A DNA stretch of 64,000 nucleotides, taken from contig CM073595.1 of assembly GCA_037074705.1 (NCBI GenBank), positions 71,720,139-71,784,138 of the forward strand, read 5' to 3'. Source of the DNA: Zhengitettix transpicula (taxonomy: Eukaryota; Arthropoda; Insecta; Orthoptera; Tetrigidae). Within the stretch, counting starts at the first letter, position 1. Every line of letters starts with the position of its first letter. Of this stretch, positions 13,930 to 29,059 are shown piece by piece. The position numbers were made by a program, and so were the translations under genes. The notes under the pieces are model-generated. The model was not told the origin of the DNA, searched no databases, and saw only the letters and a program-made list of their open reading frames with translations.

Positions 13930-16900
13930 TAATCATATAAAATAGCTCTCATTATGGGTTAAAAAATAATAAACTAATTGTGTTTAGGCTTTCTAATACT
14001 ATCTTTAGCCATTGGAAGTATTTCAGTTTGTTGCTGTTGATGTATACTGTAGCAGAAAGTATGAATACCTACAGCTCATTTTTGGTAAGACAAATGATTT
14101 ATTTTCACATATGTGAACTAACTTAACTGTTATTGGATAGATTTGTGATTAAATTGACTCATCATACATGGTATTCTGTGTCATTTCTTAAATGATTGTA
14201 AAGTTCATATCAGGAGCGTTTGGACTATATATTTCAGTAGGTGTTTTGTAAAGTTTCAAAGAAAAGTAATTTTCTTGTAATTGAGTAAAGGACTTAATTA
14301 GGTTGTTAATTTGCATGACCATTACCATTAAGCCAATCACCAAAACCTTAATTTATCATTTTAATACTAAACTAACTCATCTAAATGTATCAGTAGCTAC
14401 TTAGAAGGATGATGTATGCCTTCAAATGGCTGAAATAACCTATGGTTTCATTTTAAAAAAGAGTAAAAATTTTTATGGAGAATACCCTTTTTCTAGCTTT
14501 TGTCTCACTACAAGTTGTGTGAATGTATTTACCTTAATTAAATGGAGTTTATTAGTCATTTTATGAGCATATCTCAACTATGTAAATAATTTGTTAATGT
14601 ATAATAAATATTAATTATATTTTTCTAATGTTTGTAATATGTAAGAACGACATGAAACTTCAATGCATAAGTCATTTAAGCTTTGTGAAATATAAACTTA
14701 TATGTATTGAAGAATTCTTATTTTTAAAAAAACAGAATTTTTAATACATAAAACATTTATTATTAATTGGTTTTCAATAGAAACAAACAAATATCTAATT
14801 TTGCTTTTCATTAGATCATATTAATGGAGGCCTAATATTTCACATTAAATTTAATAGTATAGGTTTGCGTTATTTTATTTTAAGATGCATTTGCCAGGAA
14901 CATAATTGTTATCATATTTTGTCAGTATTTTTATCTTATATACATAGGATGGATATGTGTTCAGAAGGGGAGTCAACATTTTTAACATGACTTTCATTTT
15001 ATTTATTTACTTTTCAATCTTTAACAGAACATACATTTTTATTATCTATTTAATCAAAATTGATATTTTTATTGCATAGTTTAATTCTTGTCTACAATTT
15101 TTCTAAAGTGATAGTTGAAAATGAAGTTAAATTACAAGTTTAAATTATGTCCACCATTTTCATCTTATTATCTACAGGTTACATGTAATTCTTCAGAACA
15201 AGATAAAGATGTATCTGTTTAACAAACCATAAATTTTAAATTTGAAAATTCTCACAGTGTACTTCATTGTCTTGTGATTGATATGAAGACAATGGCAGTG
15301 AATGAATTCTATAGACTGCTGTTAATTATATTTTTTAATGTGCTAATGATGTAGTAATGTTTTGTGGTATATATTTTGTTGTGATTTTAATGGACAATGC
15401 AGGAGTTTAATTTGGTTAGTCTGTCAAGTTATAGCAAGTCTTTATTGAATAAAGTTTTATTGTCTGTTTATTTTGAGAGGGGACATAGACCAGGGAGGAT
15501 TACTGAATAGAAGACTTTTAATTTATAACTGACAAGTCAGTGTAATATCTAATTCAGGATTGATCATTGGAGCATTTACGATGTGACTACTAATGTTTAA
15601 ATAATCTGTAAAGAATTGTAAATAACTTTTTATAAGTAACCCTATTTAGTTTGATTTGCAGTTACTGTTAAATTTGAATTATAAACAAGTCTACAAGTTT
15701 ATATCTTCTTCTATATCATACTTTATTACCCCTTATTGTAATTATATTTAGTTTATTTCCGATAAGGTACATTTGTCCACTTGAGATTATTTCAATACAG
15801 AAGTAATTCTTAAATTACATAGCTTCTAGCAGTCCTGCACTCCAGACACTTCAAAATCATAATTTTTTACATATGTGTTTAACAACTCCACATAGTTGGA
15901 CTGCTTAAATCTGTTTACACTATTTGAATGATAATAATATTAGATCTGTAAACCAAATACAAGCATTAAAAATAAGTTATTAACAATAATTAGTGGATAT
16001 AATTCAAGTACTCAATTTTTATTTGTAAAATAAGTAAATGTCACAAAAATAAATACAGAACTTTTCACCACAATCCTACAAAAATCACAAGCATAATCAG
16101 CATTACAGAACATATTATTAACACAATGTGGGTTAATCAACCCATCACCATCAATATAAAGTCAAAGTTCTACATATAAACATCAAGTCAACACTTACCA
16201 TTCTATTTACCTAACATGTCGCAAGTAGCCGGCAATTTATACTCAACCACTAGTGCCACAACCACCAATAAAACTAACTAACTATATAAATGACTTTCCA
16301 TAATTCCCTCAAATATATGCAAATATTATTATACAAAACAATTATACTTCAATTACATAATTATATATTTCCTATTTTAATTATCTCAATTTCTTTTAAA
16401 CAATTTTTAATTTATATTTTTTCCATATACTGAGTTCAAATTTGTATAGTACAATTCACATAGGATGAAGATTATATATAGGTATGACAATTAAATGCAT
16501 GTAATTTATGATAATAATGTTTTAGTGAGAATGATGTAAAAAGGAAAGGAGCCATTACCATTTTCTCTTTTAAACTCATTGAACACCTTACAAATGTTCA
16601 ATATACTATTATAAAATAAGTTTCATATATCATCCAAATATTTAATTCATTCTAGAATTATACTATAGATATTTGTATTTACTCAATTTTTCATATTACA
16701 TTGACTAGAGAATGTGGGTACTGTGTGTGTATGCATATGTGACTGACATATGAAACATGGTGATATCTTGTTAGATAACAAACAATTCTTGCCTCATTTA
16801 TAGCATATACAATTTTGTTTGACAGATTTTATTTGTGATCTAGATATATCAGGAAAATTAGAATACCATTATGATGATCTTTGTGTGTATCCCTGTTATA

Positions 16901-19900
16901 TTTCCTTAATTTTGTTGTGTATGGTTTTTGTGGTTTGAAGTAACAATTGTATTCGTTGTCTGGAAATTCTATTTCTGGTAATAAATGCTTGAAAATATAT
17001 ATGATTTGTATCAATACTCAAATTATATGACATTTATAAAATTATAAGAAACATATTAACTTTCTTCAAATAATCCTACAGTGTTTTAGCAGTATTTGAG
17101 CGTCTTTAATTTGTCTCACTTTTCTGTCCTGTATACCAATTAGCGTACTGAGGATTATTCAGTAACTTTTTCCAGATTCTTATATTTGTGTGATGGCTTA
17201 CATTGTCTTGTTAATTAGTAGATTATTATGGAATTGAAATTATAGGTTATGTTCTTCGGTATTGACCGTGATATGTAAGTCTGAGTTATAGGTCCTCACC
17301 TTACAAACTCTAAAATCAACCCGTCAGAATCTCAAAAAATTCACATTGTGATATTTTAGCAGAAAGAATTGATTTCAATTTCTCAGCTAATAACTGATTC
17401 TACTCAATTTTTTGAGATTTTCTTGAAGTTAAAAAGTTTTACCCTTACTTTTACATCTTTAAGAACCAAACCATTTTTCCTTTTATATTTTCAGTGCACG
17501 GACATTATTCTTGCTAAGTATCTAAGAACCTCAATAATCAACTATATGCTTCCAACTTCGTATGTGATACTGTCATGCACCTATGAAGATAAAATAACAT
17601 TACATTGAGTATGGCATATCAATTTGTGATTGTTCATACTTCTTACCCTTAGCTTACTGCCCAAAATTTTTACTATTGAATATTGCATGCAATATATTCT
17701 GTTATCAATATTTATAATTTTAGAGTTAATATTGCTAGTGAACCTTTTATCTCTGATGTATTAATGTTCATTTCAAATTATGAAAACATTTTATCAGTTG
17801 CTTTTTTTAATATAAAAAATATAACATAACACAAAATTTGTAGTGTGAATCACAGAAATGCCCAGAGAAAACACATGGTAAAGGTAAAGATGCAAGTTTG
17901 TATCAGTCTGTAGAGACAGTATAGGGCTATAAGACTGTCTGACAGCTTGTAGGAGGTAATTGACTCATACTTGCTTAACTGCCCAACTTCAGTTAGCAAG
18001 TTTGTTAACCCCACTACAATTAAATCCAGAGACCTTTGATTTTGTAAGCCATTACAATAACCCTTAGATCACTGAGGCAGGTCTGATGCACTCACACCAC
18101 ACATACATCTGTGTGTATGTGTGTGTTTGTTTGTACTTATTGATACACTTCTTATATACAGTTTTAAAACTGTTTACAAATGAAAAATATCTTTCAGGTG
18201 AATATGCAGGAACTCAAGGTCTTGGTTTGCTTCGCCTACATTCCACATTCCGTCATGATCTGAAGATCTATGCATCAGATGAGGGTCGTGTGCAAATGAC
18301 TGCTGCAGCATTTGCTAAAGGATTGCTGGCCCTTGAAGGTGAACTCACTCCTATACTTGTTCAAATGGTGAAGAGTGCAAATACAAATGGTCTCTTGGAT
18401 AATGACTGTGAATCCAGTAAATTTCAAAACATGTATGTACAATACGTATTTAATATTGGTTTGTAATCTAAGTTTGACGTATTGTAAAGTCAATGGTGGT
18501 ATGAGTATGCTTTTATAATATGTCATCCTGTCTGAGAGAAATTTAGCTATTAATATTCAGTATTACATTAACTCTACTGAATCATGTATCTTGACTAATA
18601 AGTTTTGATGGTTGTAACACTTGCTTCATCATTGTATAGATGCAACAAATATTGTAATTTCAAGGGAGATGTCAGGGAGTTAGGGAGACCAAAATAGTAG
18701 ACAAAGTTCTTCACTAGATGAACATTTATATGCAGTTGAACCAGGTTAACAAATTTATTTAAAATTATAAAATATAAATTATTTGTGTTAAATAAACTTA
18801 CATAAATAAATAACCAAATAACATACCAAAAGTGTTAAACATACCTCTCAATGTTTCTGCAATCCTTGTTGCTTTTGTTGGGTGATTCAAAAAATGCAAG
18901 AACCTTAAGAATGACACACCATACAAACCACGTGACAAAGCTTTTTTTTATGTGGTGTGTCATTTGTACGTGCTTTAATCACCTGACAAAAGCAACGAGA
19001 ATTACAGAGATGTTATTTGGCTATTTATTTATGTAAGTTTATTTAAAGGCAGACAAAATTGATAGTTAGATGATACATTTATTTGTCTGATTGAAATGAA
19101 AAATTGCCACCCTTAAAAAAGAAATTTAATTGATATAGCACATTTATATATTAATAGTTGTTGTCCAGAGGTTCCATTAACAGTTTAAAACTGTTAAATA
19201 GTAGAAAAAAAGGCAATGTACTTAGGAGTTAAGGACTGGTAGGAAGTGATTGTACTGATAAGATGCATTAGAAGGATTAACGGTTAATTTTAATAACAAA
19301 CTATTGTTGGGCTTCCATACAGGTAATTTTGTCAAAATCACACAATTATGGTGACAGCCATTTAAACATTGTATCTTAATTCAGATGGAAGCCCAAGAAG
19401 ACCATATACATGTCAGTAATTCTTTTGTTATCATAATCCTAGTATAGAACAGACAATAATCACTCAGAAACATGTTGCCTTCCAGCAACATTTTCAACTT
19501 GTTACCAACCAATTATATTTATTCAGTCCATGAAATAAGCTGTGATATAATATATATCATAAAATTAATCTTTACAAAATTTGAAATATTTAATGTGATA
19601 TACAAATTAAAGTAAAAATTCTTGGAAGACAGATTATGAAAATAAACAACAGGGATAGGGGAGACCAAATTGTTTCTGAGACATCAAGGAAGAATTAAGA
19701 TATTGAAGAAACACTCTTGATGTCTATAAACTGACTCTAATGGTTCTAATTTCATTTTTTAAACTTTTTATTATGGTTTGAATATGATTTAAATGTATTC
19801 CATTTTCATACCCATAGTCTTTATTAAAACATAATTTGAAAAAATATTTTAAACTTGAAAAATAAAAATATTGAGAAATTTATTTCAATAAAATATACCG

Positions 19901-21564
19901 TATTTGTTGAAAAGACTGTCCAGACAGAGATATTTGTTCTACTCAAAATGGAAAACAGGGCAAAACACGACAATGTTGATGCATTTTGGCAAAATTATGT
20001 AACAACATGTTTCTGAGAGATTGTTGCCTGCCCTATACTTTTTACAGGTATGCTTTAAATTGATGCAATTCATATCTGAATTTTAACAGAGTTCTTTTCT
20101 GTTCAGAATTTGGATATTTTTGTCAAATATTTGTTTCCTGTCAACTCAATCTTTTGTATAATTTTTTCTGTTATTTCATAATAAATTTCTACACAACCTT
20201 TTAATTGGAATTCTAAAACAATGTTTGTATTATTGTGTATCTTATAAATATATTTTTGACTTTGATAACTTTTAAAAAAATGAAGTTTTTAAGTGGTTAA
20301 TTTGTGGGTTTAATTGTTTGCAGGCTATTAAATACTGTATGTTGTGTTGAACATTATTATGTAAAATAATGTTAACATTAACTACTGACTCACAATTTTA
20401 TGAATTAATTAATATGTCACAACGTTTAACTTATGTTCCTGTAATTTTACATTACAAATTTTACTCTCAGTTGCATGCTAATTATGACAGGTCAATGCAC
20501 GGAAATGTATAATTATGGAAACTCAAGTGTTCCTGAATTTTATTGACAATTTTTTATTGTAAGACATAAATACTATTTCATAAAATTTTCTTACTGACTG
20601 TATTAACTGAAGTGTGTTCCTTTACGCAGTAAATACAGTACATTCTTTTACTGGGGTGTATTGTGGAACCCTGTAATTTTCATGTCTAAGATTTTTTTTT
20701 ATAGAATAATGTGTTTTGCTTGTTTTTGTGCCAGTTGCATGATATGATATATACTTAATTTTGGCTTATTAATACTAGTTTTACTACATTACTTCAGGGC
20801 TAAAGCACGTCTGCATGAATTGATGCAACAAGATTCAGATTTCACAAAAGAAGATCGAGAAAAGATTAATCCATGTCAAGCCATAAGCATTTCTACGGCT
20901 TTGGATTTTGTAAAAAATCCTGTGAAGTGCTGTGAACATGTTCATCAGTTAATACAGAAACTATTGACTATAGTTAAAATAAAAAAAGATGACCCAAAAA
21001 CAAAAGGTATATAACTCCTAATAGGAATATAATTTTCTATTTCCACTGTAGTAGTTTTATTATTTTAACATTTTGTATTAGCATATTTTTGTTATTTGTC
21101 TGTGTTAATATTTCATCACACATTCATAACACCCTGATGGAATTAAGGAAAATGAAAATTGAAGTAAGTCAAGTGGAAAATAATTATAAGTTTCTGGAAT
21201 TAATTGATTGATATGTGACAAGGAGAAATTAAATAACACATGTTGTTGTGTGACAGACGAGTAAGAAACAGTTTTTAAATAAACAAAACCTTAAAAATTT
21301 GTCAACTATTATTTATTAAAAATAACTTTCACATATCAATACCATAATAATTGGTAATATAAAATGTATTGCAACATTAATTGTAACTGTATAGATGCTA
21401 GTGTACATGGTAAATGTGCTTTTTTTTATGTTTAACACTTGAATGAATATGTTCAAAAGAACAAAAGCTCCTGAGTAATTTTTATATTATTGACAGGAGA
21501 AAGTTATTTTCATTAAATAAAAGTTGACAAATTTTTAATGTTTTGTTTTATTTAACACACACAG

Positions 21565-21631
<67 letters not shown>

Positions 21632-24600
21632 ATTGTGATATTGGTATGGAAAGGAAAAAGAGATAACTTGTGGAATTCCTGAAAATAAAGTACGGTGTAG
21701 CCATAGGGAACCAAAGGAAGTTCTTCAAATTTTCGGAGGCTCGGCCTCCTTCTTCAGGAAGGAGTGTTACACCATTCCGTGCACTGATCTGCTGTGGACT
21801 GTGGAGTTTTGACCGCCGCCCATAAACAATTAGCACCCCACCAGGCCACTAACTTTCCCTCTCAATGGGAGGTGATGGCATAGGAAAGGTTTAAATAGTG
21901 ATCATTCATACAATAAGCACCCTGTACATACATATATGCTCAAACATACATATACATATAAACATGCACAGACATACACACACACGTGCACTCACACATA
22001 TGTATGCATACACATACATACATGCATAAGCATGCTCATACATACTCACATGGACTCATGCACATTTTTATAACAACTAATAGCAGGATTGTGGCTAAAA
22101 CTTATCAGTGATAATTGAAATGTAATATATTTTATTGTAAAAATACAATTTCATATTGTATATATTTTATTCTCTTCTCATTGTCTTGGTTGTGTGTGTG
22201 TGTGTTCATAGATACAATTTTGTACCATGGAGAAACTTGGGAATTAATGGGACGTCGCTGGGGAAAAATTGAAAAGGACTTCTGTACAAAACATAAATCT
22301 TTTGATATTTCTAAAATACCAGACATATATGACTGTATAAAATATGATTTGCAACATAATCAACACACTTTGCAGTTCGAACAGGCTGAAGAATTGTACA
22401 TTTATGCAAAATATTTAGCTGATATAGTTATTCCTCAAGTAAGTAAACATAAATTGTGTTCTAATTAATTTTAATGTTTGTTCTTACTGCTAGCTTGGGC
22501 AAACATTAGTTTCCTTACCACTTTTCCTTTGCCTTACAGAAATAAATTTTTTCTGTTGTCCATTATACTCGACTATTTTTTGTATGTAATATTTTAATTA
22601 TTTCATTTTATTAATTATGTATGACTTCTGCTAATAAAATACTAACTCTTCAATCACAACATTCTGACTATAAATTATTTAAACCTGAATTTAAAAACAA
22701 GGAAGTGTTGTATAAAACACCATTTTAATCCTTAACATAATATCTTATTTTTAATGCTCTGCCATTAAGTATCCTGAGACTGATTTTAGAAAGTTCTCTA
22801 TTCATTTTGAAAATCTTTGAGAACTTTTTCATAGAGAATTTGTTATGATAATGGTTGCCAATTAGCTTCCACTGGTTTATTAGGTCTCAAATCATACTAA
22901 TTTTGTATAATATATACTGAGTAACTAATACCCAAAATATACTTTATAGTAATAAAGAATGCACAGAATATGTAATTCAAATTTCCAGAGTATTTTTCCT
23001 CCTTCAAAGATCAACTGAGTGGTCAACAAACATAATGAACGTATCTACTTGCCTATTTTTCTAGCTAAAGTAGACAATTTTGGTTGCGTTACATTCAAGA
23101 ATTGAGTCAGTAACAAAAGATTACTTCACTCCGTATGATCTCAATTGTAGTGTTTGTTATAAACTAAATACCGTAAGTATTTATTATATTTCTGATATCA
23201 ATCTTCTAGGAATATGGAATGACAGTTCAAGAGAAGCTCACTATTAGCCAAGGTATATGTACACCACTTCTCAAGAAGATAAGAGCAGATCTCCAGAGGA
23301 ATATTGAGGAGACTGGGGAGGAATCAGTAAATCGTCTTAATCCTCGGTAACTGTCACTCGAAACATTTTCTAATAATAAACATAAATTTTAACTTGGTTT
23401 CAGTAGTTTCAATTTTTGTATTTCTTATTTTAGTAATGGGTTTCACCTAATAATATTATATGATTTTTTTTTCTCATTCATTGTGAAGAAGTTGATAGCA
23501 ACTTATTTACTGTTAACCTTTACAATAGCAGGTGATCAACTCAATATCTTTATATTTTAAAGCAATGTGCAAATGTTTAAACTAATGCTATGAGCAGATT
23601 TGGAAGATTCCTTTAAAGTTATTCATTCATGTTATACAAGTTAATAAATTTCTATGAAATGGTGGGAATTTTTTAAAGTAGTAATTATATTATATCCTTC
23701 AGACAGATATGTTTGTGTTGAAGTTTCTTTTGAGAAAATAATCAGTAAAATTTGTTGTATTGTGATTCATTAAGCTTTGGCAGGATGTTTTGGTGGTGAC
23801 TTCTCACATGAATGAATGAATTATATCCTCTGTTCTATGAATGGTGCAGAACAAAAGCAGCACACCTCTGTTAACTCCAGACCAAACAGGCTTGAGAAGG
23901 GACATTTCAAAACTGAATTTGTAAGAGTTGCTGCATATCCGATCTGGTTAATACAGTAGGTTGGAAAAAATATATGTCCATCAAACAAGGGGAAAATCGA
24001 TATCATGATTAGCCTATAATAAAAGGTTCCAACCCTGAAAAATGTGTCACATCATACAACAGCCACCAAGATGGCCAATGTGCCTCATGCTAGACTTTGA
24101 AATATCCACCCCCACATTATTTCATGTGACTTATTATGTCTTCTAACCTCAAAAATGGCTTAGGTAATGAATTTTCATCAAGTGAAGGTATTTATACTGT
24201 AAATGAGTATTATGCACAACTCCCCCAAAAAATCATGACAATAAAAAATATTGTTTTCTCTTTAAAATAATATTAAATATTGGAAGGAAACAAGTTGTGT
24301 GAAACAATTCCATCAAAGTGTATAGATAACTGTGTGACCCATACAAGGATGCTCATAAAGTTTCTCAGAACAAACATTTCATATGGTGCAGAATAGCAAT
24401 ACAAGTTTTTATATTCAGGGTCCTTTAAAATCTGCATTGACATAAAGAAATGCTAGCTATCGATTTTATTCATAGTGAGTTTCTGTCAAATATTTGCGGC
24501 ATATTTTAACCTTACTACCTACGTCTTGTGCTCTGTTATCGGTATGGACAAGTTAAGAATACATGGAACTTCGAATTGTCTGTTTCCACTAATGGTGCCT

Positions 24601-27600
24601 GATCTGGTTACTTTGTGCTGATTAAATGACCAATGTTTTTTTTATTTCATAACAATTATGTGATGACTTTTGACCAGTTATATGAACATTTTGTTTTGCT
24701 GCTTTGAAAAACAGTTATTAATTTTTTTTAAATATTCCAAACGTTTATGTCTCACTAGTACACTCTTACATCATTAATTTTTTTATCTATTTAAGTCAGA
24801 ATAATTTCCAAATTCATAAATATTTAACCTCAAGTAATTAAAACTTATGCATGTTTAAATTTACAGTTATTCGCATGGAGTGTCTAGCCCAGGCCGTCAT
24901 GTTCGAACTAGATTATACTTTACAAGTGAAAGCCATGTCCATTCTCTGCTGACTGTTCTTAGATATGGAGGTTTACTTGACGTGAGTTACTATAACTTTT
25001 AAAATGCTAATACGTGTTCTAGTCCTAACATCATTCTTAACTCTTCTAATTGTAAATTAGAAATAAGCTTTCTGTATGTTTTAATTATATTTTGTTCATG
25101 TCTACAGATTGTTACAGATGAACAGTGGCGTCGAGCAATGGAATATGTCAGCATGGTGTCTGAGCTGAATTATATGTCTCAAATTGTAGTAATGTTATAT
25201 GAAGATCCAACTAAGGATCCATTTTCTGAAGAAAGGTAAAGTTTCATCAACAGTACTATCATAAATGACCTATCAGGACCACTTGCTTAAACCATAAATT
25301 TATTATTACTATTAATCTTCATAAATGTGTTGATTGAGAGTTTTTGTTTAATGGAGGGTATAGGGTTTTTAATTTTTTTGTTTATTTTGGGGATGACTTT
25401 ATTAATATGGGTTTTCCAGGATAGTTTTGGGCCAAGGGTGAAACCTAGGTATGTTACTTTTCTTTTTGTGGGAATAAGAGTTCCATTGAGTGTGAGGGGG
25501 ATTTGGGTAGGTGGATTTATTTTTTTGGGGTGAAGGGTAGTAATATTTATTTTGATGGAACTTGATTTTACTTTTTTATTATGTTTATGAACTGAGGGAT
25601 TACTTAACATTTTATTTTGTTTATATATATTCAACTTTCAGGTTTCATGTTGAACTTCATTTTAGCCCAGGAGTTAATTGTTGTGTACAAAAGAATTTAC
25701 CTCCAGGTCCTGGATTCAGGCCTCATAGTCGCAATGAAGCAGGAGGCTCTCAAACAGCGGTTGGTATAAGAAAATGCATAGGTTTTGAGTAAAATTATTC
25801 TTTCCTTTTAATACAGCTAGTAAATACCATATCAATATGTTTTCCCAACTGAGATCTGTACTAAAAGTTATGTATTGATACAGTAGACTCTTGACTATCT
25901 GTTGTATTATGCTCATTTGAAATTCCTTGGAAAAGTAAATTTCAGTATTTATTACAGAGAGATATATTTTAACTCAAATTAATAGTACTGAGACCAGATA
26001 ATAAGGAGGCTACTGTATTTGTAACTGTCATTCTCCATAACTGTTGTTTCTTTTTTTGTATTACTAGAAATCCATTCCTCTTTTTTATAAATATAATTAA
26101 TTACTTATAGAAAAGTGTTATTTCATACCATTTAAATTTGACCTATGCATGATTCTGTTTTTATCATTTTTAAGGAAACTATTGCTATCAATATATCTAC
26201 TTCCTCTAAATTAAGAAATAATTTGGAAATAATTGAATTTCTTATTTATCCCGACTCTCATAAAGTTTACAAAGCCAATAAAATTAAATGACTGATTATG
26301 CTACTTTGGGTAATCCTTCAATTGCTTTGATTGTTTCAAGAGTTCTTTGACCATAACAGGATGATTTTCATAAGAAATTCCCAAATATTTTTTCCTTTAA
26401 TTTGTAAACAATAGAGATAGCACCAGTTATCCATTCTAGTATTTGATTATTAACTAAATTTCCTTTTAACATGTAAAGAATAAGTGATGTGGCACTAGAA
26501 TTACATACTTTAGAATAATATATGACAATGGTATGTATTCTGCATCCATCATTTGTCCTATCATGCTATAATTTAACACACCCTTGTTAACAGGTTCTTT
26601 CTTCGAAGCTTAATATTAGGATAGAATACAATTATTGTAACAATAATTATTATTTCAATATTTTTAATGCATATAACCACATGGTTATAATATCATAAAG
26701 CTTAAAAAATTAAGTATTGTCTATTTACTTTGAAAACTTTCAATGATTTTATCTTTACTATTAATTTGTAATTATATTAATTTTCCATTTTGGTTTGTAT
26801 GGGAAGAAATCATGACAGTATTCTTTCCAAAAATTAAGAATTTGTCTCTTAGTTTTTTTAAAAAATTGGTAAGTTTGTACTTTTTAATTTACTAATTAAG
26901 TTGGATGCCCCTGCAATTATACTAATTTTATGTGGCTTATTTTCAATCGCACACAATTGTTTTTCTTAGCTGGAATCATCAGATGAAAACAGTGCAGCAG
27001 GAAATAAGAGTCCTTCAAATCCTGGAAGTCCTAGTCAAAGCATGGATGAAGATCTTAATCCTTTTGCAGATTATGAAACTATTCCTGTAAGTAATTGTGA
27101 AGTGTAGTTCAAATCTTTAGTCCCTTTAAGTGTGTAGTTCCTAAAACAATACATATTGAATACATTGATTATTTGAATGCTTCTATGAGAATAATTTTCT
27201 TTGTTTAGGAAACTAATTCCACAGAATCACCTCAATCAGATAAAGAAGAAGAAGAAATTAAATTGCATTTCTCATCTTCAGAACCTATACCTATCAGGTC
27301 AGGCAAGCACAAAATTGTTATAACAGTTATTATAGTTCATTAGAATTTGTTTCATTTAAGTTAATTTTTACTTCTGTACCTTATTGTCTACATGATTTCA
27401 AAATGAACTTATTTTGAACTTCATTTGAAAAAGATGATATTAATTTTTATTCCGTGTAAACCAAGTGCTATAATTATTTGTACTAGTGATTGTAGTAGTA
27501 GTAAAATACTCACAACTTTTGACAGATAATTATAGACTCTTGCAGATTTATTTTAATGAAATTCATTCTGTACTTTTTAATTGTTCAACAGTTCTATGAA

Positions 27601-28771
27601 TTTGATTTTTAGGACTAATGTGTTGAAAAGTCTTGGAGGAGTTGAGCAGACAGATTATGCTTTACGATTAGCATGTGAAACTTTTGGACAGCAATCAAAC
27701 AGAAGTTCATCATATGGAGGTGATAACAATACCAGCCCTGAAAGTTCAGTTCGCTCAAAGAGTTATGACTATCAAAGAAAGGAAGCTTCAGACATTGGTA
27801 ACGTGCTCACAGAATGTTAAAAAGAATTAACTTTAATTTTTATTTCAAAAACTATAAATGAGTATGTATTTCATTATTCAGATTGAGTATATGGTATCCA
27901 GGAAAAAATGAATCACTAATTCTGTTATAATTATTTTTCCTATTAATTTCATTTGTTTTACTAATAACACCTATCCTTGTATTGTTAAATTTCTTTCCAA
28001 TGTAACATATTGTTGTTTAGCTTCTGATGCACATCCTTTACCACACTCTCATTCCTCGCCAAGCCTAATACCTACTAAAATACCTTCTTACTTAGACACT
28101 CCAGGTTGGCTGCCAGGAACAACAAGATATTTTAAAAAACAAAATGTAGAGACCTACACATTCAGACAGAGAAAAATGGGAGGTTCTACAAGAAGTCTGT
28201 TCAGTACAGCTGTAATCAGTGGTTCTTCAAGTGCCCCTAATCTGCGAGATCCAACTTCTACAGCATCAACTGTCTCTGGTAAGTAATATTTAAGGAATAT
28301 AATTGTTTTTTTGTGTGTGTATGTGTATAGGAGAATCCATTAAGGAATGGGAACTAATTTTGTGACAAAGTCACATTCAAACTTGGATAGTGAGGAAGGA
28401 TAGAAATAAATAGGAGAAATAGGAGGATTACGCTTTATGTGAATTCATATGCTCAGGCGAAGAATTACGCACATAGAAAAGCACATGTTTAAAGCAGAGA
28501 GTAGGATGGAAGAAGAAGGAAAGACTGAAAATATTTGACCCAGGCGGGACTTGAACCCACATATTCTTCTCAGTACACAGAATACGTGGGTTCAAGTCCC
28601 GCCTGGGTCAAATATTTTCAGTCTTTACTTCTTCTTCCATCTTTCTCTCCGCTTTGAACATATGCTTTTCTATGTGCGTAATTCTTCGCCCGAGCATATA
28701 AATTCACATAAAGCGTAATCCTCCTATTTATTTCTATCCTTCCTCACTATCCAAGTTTGAATGTGACTCTG

Positions 28772-28819
<48 letters not shown>

Positions 28820-28985
28820 AAATCATTGGCATGGAAAGGAAAGAGAGATAGTTGGTGTCTTGCCTGAAATTGAAACTTGGTGAAGCCACTAGGCACAGAT
28901 TGATATTCTTCAAATTTTCGGAGGCTCTCAGCCTCCTCCTTCAGGAAGGAGTGTTACACCATTCCATGCACCTGCTGGCTGCGGA

Positions 28986-29059
<74 letters not shown>

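Larger units (their letters stand above)
12475..18197 (+). other. PPIP5K: PPIP5K intron K-L (5.7 kb)
   Basis: AT-rich intron. It contains two adjoining foldback repeats (13319-13632 and 13691-13866), TA tracts near 13255-13320 and at 13868-13924, and a tRNA-derived SINE in reverse orientation near its 3' end. Between 13930 and 17870 I see nothing beyond AT-rich sequence. Confidence 0.7.

Noticed and set aside
13625..13936. Minus-strand open frame of about 100 codons with YIYIYI runs
   Set aside because: It is the translation of a TA tract plus a family 1 palindrome, not a gene.
28333..28775. Possible functional tRNA gene because of ggttcaagtcc
   Set aside because: No acceptor stem, D-arm or anticodon arm can be folded around it; it is a B-box-like motif within a repeat.
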